From the NCBI GenBank assembly GCA_945861235.1, contig CAMATV010000248.1, positions 1 through 5,359 of the forward strand: a stretch of 5,359 nt of DNA, read 5' to 3'. The notes below the pieces were generated by a model. The model saw only the letters and a program-made list of their open reading frames with translations. It had not been told where the DNA came from and ran no database searches. How positions within the stretch are numbered: the first letter of the stretch is position 1; the number at the start of each line of letters is the position of its first letter. Below are positions 1-5,359 of the stretch, in pieces. This DNA is from Opitutus sp. GAS368 (GTDB taxonomy: Bacteria; Verrucomicrobiota; Verrucomicrobiia; Opitutales; Opitutaceae). Position numbers and translations under genes: made by a program.

Positions 1-1545
1 CTGGTTCTATTCTGCACCGTCATTGCCCGCGCTCAAGACTACGACCTCGTCATCCGCCGCGCGTCGCTCATCGATGGCACCGGCGCGCCCGCCGTCACCG
101 GCGATCTCGCCATCCGCGGCGATCGCATCGTTGCGCTCGGAGAACTCCCCGCCGGCTCCACGGCCCGCGCTGAGATCGACGCGGCCGGCCGCATCGTCGC
201 CCCGGGATTTATCGACGTCCACACCCACGCCGAAGATATCACGGAACTTCCCGTCGCCGAGAACTTCCTCCGCATGGGCGTGACAACCATCGTCACCGGC
301 AACTGCGGCGGCTCGAAACTCAACGTCGCCGAGTTATTCGACGCCATCACTCGCACCACAGTCGCCGTCAACGTGGCCACACTCATCGGCCACAATACCG
401 TGCGCGGACAAGTCATGGGCGGCAGTTTCGCCCGTCCACCCACCGCCGCCGAACTCGACCAGATGCGCGCCCTGGTCGCTCAAGCCATGCAGGATGGCGC
501 GGTCGGCCTCAGCACCGGTCTCATTTATCTCCCCGGCACTTTCGCCAAAACGGACGAGATCGTCGCTCTTGCCAAGGTCGCCTCGGCCCACGGCGGCATC
601 TACGCGAGCCACATGCGTTCCGAGAGCACCGGTATTTTCACCGCCCTCGACGAACTCACCACCATCGCCCGCGAGGCCAAGATTCCGGCCGAGGTTTCTC
701 ACCTGAAACTCTCTGGCCCCGTCACGTGGGGCCGCGCCGATGAAATCATCGCCTACCTCGACAAGGCCCGCGCCTCCGGCCTCGCGATCACCCACGATCA
801 ATACGCCTACACCGCTTCGAGCACTGGCATCTCTGCCCTGATCGCCGCTGAATTTCGCGAAGGCGGCGCCAAGCGTTACCAGGAACGTCTCGCCGATCCT
901 GCCACCAAGGCCCGCATGGTCGCCGAAATGAAAGACTCCATCGCGAAGGGCAAACGCGGCGACTACACCTACGCGGTCGTCGCCAATTTCAAGGCCGACA
1001 AACGCCTCAACGGAAAAACCATCCCGCAAGCCGCGAAGATCCTCCGCGGGGCCGACACGCTCGACGACCAGATCGAGACCATCCTCGAAATCGAGTCGCG
1101 CGGCGGCGCCCAAGGCGTGTTTCACGGTATGAGCGAACCCGACCTCAAAAAATTCCTCGCGCAACCCTTCACGATGATCGCTTCCGATGCCGGCGTGCGC
1201 CGCTTCGGCGACGCCGTCCCTCACCCGCGCGGCTACGGCAACAATGCTCGCATCCTCGGCCGCTACGTGCGCGAGCAAAAAGTCATCACCCTCGAAGACG
1301 CCGTCCGCAAAATGTCCTCGCTCCCCGCAAAAACCTTCCAGCTTCGCGACCGCGGCGAACTTCGCCCCGGTGCCTTCGCCGACATCGTCATTTTCGATCC
1401 CGCGACCGTGTCCGATCCTTCCACCTACGACGATCCCCACCACTACGCTGTCGGCTTCACCGAGGTGATCGTCAACGGCGTCCCCGTCATCCGCGACACC
1501 CGCCTCACCGGTGCCCGCCCCGGGAAACCCGTCCGTCTGAAATAG
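1..1545 (+). CDS. N-acyl-D-amino-acid deacylase (D-aminoacylase, amidohydrolase superfamily), 5'-truncated, probably exported
   Basis: The reading frame is open from base 1 to the TAG at 1543-1545, giving 514 residues without the true start; family members are usually about 480-550 residues. The enzyme hydrolyses N-acyl-D-amino acids to the free D-amino acid and a carboxylate. Seen in order (residues counted from base 1): a hydrophobic stretch ending in A-R-A-Q at 9-12, like a signal-peptidase site; the first beta-sandwich strands with D-G-T-G at 25-28; the metal motif F-I-D-V-H-T-H (H74, H76); G-N-C-G with C102; Y-A-S-H-M-R-S-E around 201-208; S-H-L-K with H234; T-H-D-Q-Y-A-Y-T with H265; A-S-D-A-G with D396; H-P-R-G-Y-G near 408; and the C-terminal R-G-E-L-R-P-G-A-F-A-D sandwich. 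The spacing of these residues agrees with the ligands I recall for Alcaligenes D-aminoacylase (H67, H69, C96, H220, H250, D366), so the enzyme looks active. The ATG at 274 is not the start, because it would remove H74 and H76. The exported location is inferred from the partial signal peptide. Exact substrate preference cannot be read from the sequence. Confidence 0.9.
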   Translation: MVLFCTVIARAQDYDLVIRRASLIDGTGAPAVTGDLAIRGDRIVALGELPAGSTARAEIDAAGRIVAPGFIDVHTHAEDITELPVAENFLRMGVTTIVTGNCGGSKLNVAELFDAITRTTVAVNVATLIGHNTVRGQVMGGSFARPPTAAELDQMRALVAQAMQDGAVGLSTGLIYLPGTFAKTDEIVALAKVASAHGGIYASHMRSESTGIFTALDELTTIAREAKIPAEVSHLKLSGPVTWGRADEIIAYLDKARASGLAITHDQYAYTASSTGISALIAAEFREGGAKRYQERLADPATKARMVAEMKDSIAKGKRGDYTYAVVANFKADKRLNGKTIPQAAKILRGADTLDDQIETILEIESRGGAQGVFHGMSEPDLKKFLAQPFTMIASDAGVRRFGDAVPHPRGYGNNARILGRYVREQKVITLEDAVRKMSSLPAKTFQLRDRGELRPGAFADIVIFDPATVSDPSTYDDPHHYAVGFTEVIVNGVPVIRDTRLTGARPGKPVRLK

Positions 1546-1596
1546 CGCGGGCTCCACCCTTCCCTTCGGCCTCCCCGCTGCTCGCCGTCCTCCGCC

Positions 1597-2877
1597 GTGG
1601 CCCGCCTTGTCATCGCCACCTTCGGTTCACTCGGCGATCTGCATCCCATCCTCGCGCTCGCCCACGAACTTCGCCGCCGCGGTCACACCGTCGTGCTCGC
1701 CACGTCCGAACTTTACCGGAAAAAAATCTCTGCCCTCGGCTACACCTTTGCTCCCCTGCGCCCCGAGATCTCGATCCTCGATGAAGCCCTCGTCCGCCGC
1801 GTCATGGACGGCCCGCGCGGCTCCGAATATTTGCTCCGTGAATTAATGCTGCCCGCCGTGCGCGAGATGCACGCCGACCTCGCACGCGCGAGCGCCGGTG
1901 CCGACCTGCTCATCACCAACGAACTCGTCTATGCCGCCCCGCTCCTCGTCGAGCAGACCGGGCTCCGCTGGGTGTCCTATGCGCTCGCACCGCTGTCGTA
2001 TTTCTCCATCCACGATCCGTGCATCCCACCCCTCCGCGGCGGCGGCCCGTGGCTGCACGCGTGCCCGCCCTTCGTCGTGCGCGCCATGAACCGCTGCGCC
2101 GCCCTCCTCACGGATTCATGGTGGGCCCCGGTCCGCGCCTTCCGCCGCGAACTCGGCCTCGCCCCCGGCGGCAACCCGCTCTTCGCCGGCAAGCACTCCC
2201 CGCTCCTCGACCTCGCTCTTTTTTCTCCCGTCCTCCAATCCCCACAACCCGACTGGTCCGCCCGCACGGTGCAAACCGGCTTCTGCTTTTACGACGAAAA
2301 CGAAGACCCCTCCGCCGCTGCTTCGCCCACGCCTCTCCCGCCCGCCGTCGCGACCTTCCTCGCCGCCGGTGCCCCACCCATCGTCTTCACGCTGGGTTCT
2401 GCCGCCGTTTTCGCGGCGAATAATTTCTACGCCACCAGCGCCCACGCAGCCCAACTCCTCGGTCGACGCGCCTTACTCCTGTTCGGAAAAAATCTCCCCC
2501 CACCCGACCTTCCGCCCACGATCTTCGCGTGGGACTATCTCCCCTACGCCGAGATTTTCCCGCACGCCGCCGTCGTCGTTCATCAAGGTGGCGTGGGCAC
2601 CACCGCGCAGGCGCTGCGGGCCGGTCGCCCCATGCTCATCGTGCCCTTCGCCCACGACCAGTTCGACAACGCTGCGCGTATCGTCCGGCTCGGCGTCGGC
2701 CGCACGCTCTCGCGCCCACACTACACCGCTGCCAACTGCGCCCGCGCACTCACCCCGCTACTGGGCGACCCGCAAATCGCGCAGCTCGCCGCCGAACATG
2801 GCCAGCGTATCCGCTCAGAACGCGGGGTTTTCCTCACCTGCGACGCCCTCGAGAGCACACTGCCAACGCCGGGGTGA
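1597..2877 (+). CDS. GT1-family glycosyltransferase (UDP-glycosyltransferase, MGT/RhlB-like)
   Basis: This is a complete 426-residue GT-B fold glycosyltransferase, the normal length for the family. It should transfer a sugar from a nucleotide donor to a small or lipid acceptor in the cytoplasm. The N-terminal acceptor domain opens with F-G-S-L-G-D-L-H-P (9-17); the G-D pair places D14 where GtfB-like and sterol/rhamnosyl transferases keep a catalytic acidic residue. The donor domain begins near 262 with V-F-T-L-G-S (263-268). It carries the nucleotide-sugar signature H-Q-G-G-V-G-T-T-A-Q-A-L-R-A-G-R-P at 329-345, followed by P-F-A-H-D-Q-F-D-N-A at 350-359, where D354 and Q355 are the usual sugar-contacting D-Q pair. 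The start is GTG at 1597: there is no in-frame ATG between the upstream stop (1543-1545) and the first motif, and the next ATG (1804) would delete the G-D motif. It lies 51 bases after the deacylase stop, so co-transcription is possible. No Shine-Dalgarno is visible. Acceptor and sugar are unknown; a rhamnolipid, sterol-like or polyketide acceptor would all fit. Confidence 0.88.
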   Translation: MARLVIATFGSLGDLHPILALAHELRRRGHTVVLATSELYRKKISALGYTFAPLRPEISILDEALVRRVMDGPRGSEYLLRELMLPAVREMHADLARASAGADLLITNELVYAAPLLVEQTGLRWVSYALAPLSYFSIHDPCIPPLRGGGPWLHACPPFVVRAMNRCAALLTDSWWAPVRAFRRELGLAPGGNPLFAGKHSPLLDLALFSPVLQSPQPDWSARTVQTGFCFYDENEDPSAAASPTPLPPAVATFLAAGAPPIVFTLGSAAVFAANNFYATSAHAAQLLGRRALLLFGKNLPPPDLPPTIFAWDYLPYAEIFPHAAVVVHQGGVGTTAQALRAGRPMLIVPFAHDQFDNAARIVRLGVGRTLSRPHYTAANCARALTPLLGDPQIAQLAAEHGQRIRSERGVFLTCDALESTLPTPG

Positions 2878-3066
2878 ACGCCACGCGTTGTGCTCCGTTG
2901 GCATCATCCGTCAAGGCCCGCAATCTCCGCGAAGTCCGAACCCATGAACTTGGACGGCTCCGCCTTCGAGGGCTGGCCGATCGAGGGTCGCCCCAGCGCC
3001 GTAGCCGTCCGCGGCCGCTGGCGCAACGTCCTCGGCCTTGACAACCCCGCAGGTGAATCCGCCTAA
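2878..3066 (+). pseudogene. C-terminal remnant of a D-hydantoinase/dihydropyrimidinase
   Basis: In the frame that runs from just after the glycosyltransferase stop to TAA at 3064-3066, the translation contains A-I-S-A-K-S-E-P-M-N-L-D (2920-2955), then S-A-F-E-G-W (2959-2976), then G-R-P-S-A-V-A-V-R-G-R-W (2986-3021). This follows the C-terminal block of bacterial hydantoinases and dihydropyrimidinases as I remember it: I-S-A-x-x-H-H-M-x-V-D-Y-x-A-F-E-G, then G-x-P-x-x-V-x-x-R-G. The H-H and the Y of that block are lost here (E-P and G instead), and roughly 400 upstream residues with the metal site are absent. An ATG at 2944 would give a 40-residue ORF, but its content looks like a worn fragment rather than a new gene. 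Family assignment is from recalled motifs only, without an alignment; the alternative is a non-coding spacer with a chance resemblance. The left boundary is approximate. Confidence 0.6.
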
Positions 3067-3103
3067 AAAAACGGCTTCAGCATTGTCGCCATTTTGCCCC
3101 GCC

Positions 3104-3140
3104 TTTTTCCGTGTTAATCCGTGCGAGCCTTGGTTAAAAA
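3104..3140. repeat. Three phased 10-bp repeat units bounded by T5 and A5
   Basis: Three adjacent 10-bp units are visible: TCCGTGTTAA (3108-3117), TCCGTGCGAG (3118-3127) and CCTTGGTTAA (3128-3137). Units 1 and 2 share their first six bases; units 1 and 3 share the ending GTTAA. The block is preceded by TTTTT (3104-3108) and runs into AAAAA (3136-3140), and is clearly more AT-rich than the surrounding sequence. It ends 18 bases before the aminotransferase ATG, so it lies in that gene's leader or promoter. It could be a copy of a dispersed intergenic element, an operator with helical-turn spacing, or part of a promoter. The repeat pattern is seen directly; the role is unknown. Confidence 0.5.
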
Positions 3141-3158
3141 CTCCGTCCTTCATCTCCC

Positions 3159-4499
3159 ATGAAATCCATCCCTCTCCCTCCCACCCCGCATCAGCCGCAG
3201 CCCTACGCCGGTCTCTCGCTCGATCAGGTCCTCGCGCAGCGCAAACAATTCCTCAACCCCGGCCTCTTCCTCTACTATCAGCAGCCGATCATGATCGTGG
3301 AGGGCAAAATGCAGTATGTCTGGGACTCCACCGGCAAACGCTACCTCGACGGCCTCGGCGGCATTGTGACCGTCAGCGTCGGCCACTGCCACCCGCACGT
3401 CCTCGCCGCTGCCAACGCCCAAAACGCCACGCTCCAGCACTCCACCACGATCTACCTCAACCCCAACATCGGGGCCTTCGCCGAAAAACTCGCCGCGAAA
3501 ATGCCCGGCGATCTCAAGGTCGTTTATTTCGTCAACTCCGGCTCCGAGGCCAACGACCTCGCGCTGCTCATGGCGCGCCTCTCCACCGGCAACTACGACG
3601 CCATCGCGCTCCGCAACGGCTACCACGGCGGCAGCCCCGCCTCGATGGGCCTCACCGCCCACAGCAATTGGAAATTCAATACGCCCCATTCCTTCGGCGT
3701 CCACCACGCGATCGCCCCGTATCCGTACCGCGGACACTTCGGCTACGGCGACCCCGAGGCCGGCGTGAAATACGCCGACGATGTCAAAGACCTCATCAAC
3801 TATGCGACGCCCGGAAAAATCGCCGCGTTCTTCGCCGAGTCCATCCAGGGCGTGGGCGGCTTCGTCGAATTCCCCCAAGGCTACCTCCAGCACGCCTACG
3901 AACACGTGCGCGCCGCCGGCGGTCTCTGCATCGCCGACGAAGTCCAGACCGGCTTCGGCCGCACCGGCACGCATTTCTGGGGCTTCGAAACGCAAGGCGT
4001 CATCCCCGACATCGTCACGCTGGCCAAGGGCATCGGCAACGGCGCCCCGCTCGCCGCGGTCGTGACCACACCGAAAATCGCCGCCGTGATGGCGCAGAAA
4101 GTTCACTTCAACACCTTCGGCGGTAACCCCGTTGTCACCGCCATCGGCAAGGCCGTGCTCGAAGTCATCGAGCAGGAAAAGACCCAGGAGAACTGCCTCA
4201 AACTCGGTGCCTACATTTTCGCTGGCCTGGAAAAACTGAAAGCTAAACACAAAGTCATCGGCGATGTTCGCGGCAAGGGCCTGATGCTCGGCATCGAGTT
4301 TGTGAAGGACCGCGCGACGAAAGCGCCCGGTCGCGAAGAGTGCGCCCAAGCCGTCGAAAACGCCCGCGAGCTCGGCCTGCTCCTCGGCAAAGGCGGCCTC
4401 TGGGGCCAGACCATCCGCTGCGCCCCGCCGATGAACATCACGCCAGCTGACGCCGATTTTCTCCTCGCCGTCCTCGACGAAGCCATCGGGGCGATCTGA
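3159..4499 (+). CDS. Class III PLP-dependent aminotransferase, AGXT2/beta-alanine aminotransferase-like
   Basis: This complete 446-residue enzyme is of typical length for class III (subgroup II) aminotransferases. It should move an amino group from an omega- or alpha-amino acid (beta-alanine, 3-aminoisobutyrate or alanine) to pyruvate or glyoxylate in the cytoplasm. Visible landmarks: V-E-G-K-M-Q-Y-V-W-D (47-56), G-H-C-H-P (75-79), the phosphate-binding N-S-G-S-E-A-N-D (126-133), the aromatic Y-H-G (155-157) that stacks on the cofactor, I-A-D-E-V-Q-T-G-F-G-R-T-G (258-270) with D260 contacting the pyridine nitrogen, and T-L-A-K-G-I-G-N-G (287-295) with the Schiff-base lysine K290. The P-G-D-L-K-V-V-Y-F-V-N-S-G-S-E segment is strikingly like AGXT2 and plant PYD4-type proteins. 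The ATG at 3159 is chosen because the family core begins about 20 residues later; it has no Shine-Dalgarno and a C/T-rich leader. The hydantoinase remnant upstream favours a pyrimidine or hydantoin catabolic role (inference). Substrate remains unproven; 4-aminobutyrate or another omega-amino acid is possible. Confidence 0.92.
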   Translation: MKSIPLPPTPHQPQPYAGLSLDQVLAQRKQFLNPGLFLYYQQPIMIVEGKMQYVWDSTGKRYLDGLGGIVTVSVGHCHPHVLAAANAQNATLQHSTTIYLNPNIGAFAEKLAAKMPGDLKVVYFVNSGSEANDLALLMARLSTGNYDAIALRNGYHGGSPASMGLTAHSNWKFNTPHSFGVHHAIAPYPYRGHFGYGDPEAGVKYADDVKDLINYATPGKIAAFFAESIQGVGGFVEFPQGYLQHAYEHVRAAGGLCIADEVQTGFGRTGTHFWGFETQGVIPDIVTLAKGIGNGAPLAAVVTTPKIAAVMAQKVHFNTFGGNPVVTAIGKAVLEVIEQEKTQENCLKLGAYIFAGLEKLKAKHKVIGDVRGKGLMLGIEFVKDRATKAPGREECAQAVENARELGLLLGKGGLWGQTIRCAPPMNITPADADFLLAVLDEAIGAI

Positions 4500-4513
4500 G
4501 TCCGCGGTCACGC

Positions 4514-4586
4514 AAGGCTTCAGCCCGCGTCCGAAAAATCGTCGCTCGCCACTCGTGCTTCAAAGCGCGGGCTGGAGTCTCGCGCT
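4514..4586. repeat. REP-like overlapping palindromes downstream of the aminotransferase
   Basis: The arm AGGCTTCAGCCCGCG (4515-4529) can pair with CGCGGGCTGGAGTCT (4566-4580) as a 15-bp stem with two G-U pairs and a 36-base loop. The right arm is itself part of a second, mutually exclusive hairpin: AGCGCGGG (4564-4571) with CTCGCGCT (4579-4586), closing a 7-base loop. Two alternative hairpins built on the core CAGCCCGCG/CGCGGGCTG are the style of dispersed REP-type intergenic repeats. Only one full copy is in this window, so its repeat nature across the genome is inferred. Confidence 0.55.
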
Positions 4587-4600
4587 ACCCGCTCCTCGCT

Positions 4601-4624
4601 GCCCGCTTTACGTCGGGCGTTTTT
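4601..4624 (+). terminator. Rho-independent terminator candidate
   Basis: The stem GCCCG (4601-4605) pairs with CGGGC (4614-4618) around an 8-base loop, and one G later a T5 run (4620-4624) follows. It sits about 100 bases after the aminotransferase stop and about 85 bases before the next gene's ATG, so it would close the aminotransferase transcript and separate it from the membrane-protein gene. The stem is short, so efficiency is uncertain. Confidence 0.55.
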
Positions 4625-4710
4625 CCGCTCTCTCATGTTTTTGTTGCGGGCCACTCCAGCAACCGCTCTCTCTCCCTCCCGCCTTTACGCGCTCCAAACT
4701 TTCCCAATAT

Positions 4711-5322
4711 ATGTCCTCCCACGCCCATTCCCAGCCACCGTCCCCCGAAACCGAGGGCGATGCACCCAAGGCTTCCTTGCTCGAGCGCGCCGTCGAAGGC
4801 TCGATTTTCTCCAGCCGCTGGCTCCAGGCCCCCCTTTACCTCGGCCTCATTGTCGCGCAGTTGGTCTACGTCTGCCAGTTCTTCGCCGAACTCTGGCACA
4901 TGCTGCACCTCTTCCTCGCCGGTGGAAACGTGGATAAGGTGAGCACTGATATTATGATCGGTGTCCTCGGCCTCATTGACGTCGTGATGGTCGCCAACCT
5001 CGTGATCATGGTGGTCATCGGTGGCTACGAGACCTTCGTCTCCCGTCTCGATCTCAGCGGCAAGGCCGACAAACCCGAGTGGCTCAGCCACGTAAACGCC
5101 GGCGTCCTCAAGATCAAACTCGGCACCGCCCTCATCAGCATTTCGTCGATCCACCTCCTCAAGACCTTCATCGAAGTGCGCGGAGCCGACTTCAAAATCA
5201 TCAATGATGCCATCGCCTGGCAGGTCTGCATCCACGTCATCTTCCTCGTCTCCGCCTTAGTGCTCGCCTGGACCGACCGCATCATGATGAACGGCGTCCA
5301 CGCCGACGCAAAAAAACACTAA
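4711..5322 (+). CDS. yqhA: UPF0114 / YqhA family inner-membrane protein
   Basis: This is a complete 203-residue membrane protein of a widespread family of unknown function; E. coli YqhA is about 164 residues, and the surplus here is mostly a polar, proline-rich N-terminal tail (1-22). Family features seen: L-L-E-R-A-V-E-G-S-I-F-S-S-R-W (23-37) before the first helix; hydrophobic segments at about 41-62, 80-105, 136-152 and 168-187; the conserved L-G-L-I-D-V-V-M-V-A-N-L (86-97) and G-G-Y-E-T-F-V-S-R-L (104-113) region; and L-K-I-K-L-G-T-A-L-I-S-I-S-S-I-H-L-L (133-150). The ATG at 4711 is preferred because the region upstream holds a terminator-like hairpin and palindromes and encodes no family sequence, although the frame stays open back to a GTG at 4555. 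No Shine-Dalgarno is visible. The upstream terminator suggests it is transcribed separately. No specific role can be assigned; related proteins have been discussed as small membrane transport or channel-like proteins, but that is not shown here. Confidence 0.9.
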   Translation: MSSHAHSQPPSPETEGDAPKASLLERAVEGSIFSSRWLQAPLYLGLIVAQLVYVCQFFAELWHMLHLFLAGGNVDKVSTDIMIGVLGLIDVVMVANLVIMVVIGGYETFVSRLDLSGKADKPEWLSHVNAGVLKIKLGTALISISSIHLLKTFIEVRGADFKIINDAIAWQVCIHVIFLVSALVLAWTDRIMMNGVHADAKKH

Positions 5323-5359
5323 GACGGGCGACCGCCATTCACTTGATCACCTCGTCGTG

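Noticed and set aside
274..276. ATG at 274 as the start of the deacylase
   Set aside because: The same frame is open to base 1 and encodes the H-x-H metal motif and N-terminal sandwich upstream of it.
334..1557. 407-residue minus-strand frame opposite the deacylase
   Set aside because: Same effect: composition-driven antisense frame over a real gene with intact catalytic motifs.
3038..4126. 362-residue + frame beginning before the aminotransferase
   Set aside because: It overlaps the aminotransferase in another frame and becomes an R/P-rich string typical of shifted GC-rich coding sequence.
3150..4511. 453-residue open frame on the minus strand opposite the aminotransferase
   Set aside because: It is a shadow of a strongly supported PLP enzyme; GC-rich codon use keeps the antisense frame open, and its translation is low-complexity G/A/E/D-rich with no recognisable motif.
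4555..4710. N-terminal extension of the YqhA-like protein from GTG 4555
   Set aside because: The extension crosses the palindromes and the terminator-like hairpin and encodes no family sequence; the ATG at 4711 fits the family better.
4684..4710. Promoter-like TTTACG and CAATAT before the YqhA-like gene
   Set aside because: Spacing is about 15 bases and the -10-like box touches the ATG, which would place the transcription start inside the gene.
5339..5359. Possible 3' end of a minus-strand gene (H-D-E-V-I-K then TGA read from the window edge)
   Set aside because: Six codons are too few to support a gene; it is only compatible with a convergent neighbour beyond the window.

Overview
The window is GC-rich and gene-dense, with all four recognisable genes on the + strand and no phage, plasmid, CRISPR or insertion-sequence genes. 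None of the three visible gene starts has a purine-rich Shine-Dalgarno sequence; the leaders are instead C/T-rich. Together with the repeat style and a eukaryote-like AGXT2-type aminotransferase, this suggests a high-GC Verrucomicrobia-like bacterium, perhaps Opitutaceae. That placement is inference; no taxonomic marker is present.

Layout: (1) 1-1545 is an N-acyl-D-amino-acid deacylase of the amidohydrolase superfamily. Its 5' end lies outside the window and it carries the tail of a signal peptide. (2) 1597-2877 is a GT1-type glycosyltransferase with a GTG start. (3) 2878-3066 appears to hold the worn C-terminal end of a D-hydantoinase/dihydropyrimidinase whose other ~400 residues are missing. 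(4) 3104-3140 is a short block of three 10-bp repeat units between a T5 and an A5 run, just ahead of the next gene. (5) 3159-4499 is a complete class III PLP aminotransferase of the AGXT2/beta-alanine aminotransferase type. (6) 4514-4624 is an intergenic stretch with overlapping palindromes (REP-like) and a likely Rho-independent terminator. (7) 4711-5322 is a UPF0114/YqhA-type inner-membrane protein.

How the genes fit together: a hydantoinase remnant directly in front of an AGXT2-like aminotransferase recalls the reductive pyrimidine/hydantoin catabolic order (dihydropyrimidinase, then carbamoyl-beta-alanine hydrolysis, then beta-alanine transamination). It suggests an ancestral cluster that has decayed here or been broken by the rearrangement that placed the glycosyltransferase beside it. 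The D-aminoacylase could feed nitrogen scavenging from D-amino-acid material, but nothing proves co-regulation with its neighbours. I see no convincing new defence or mobile system. The most informative oddities are the gene remnant and the two intergenic repeat structures.
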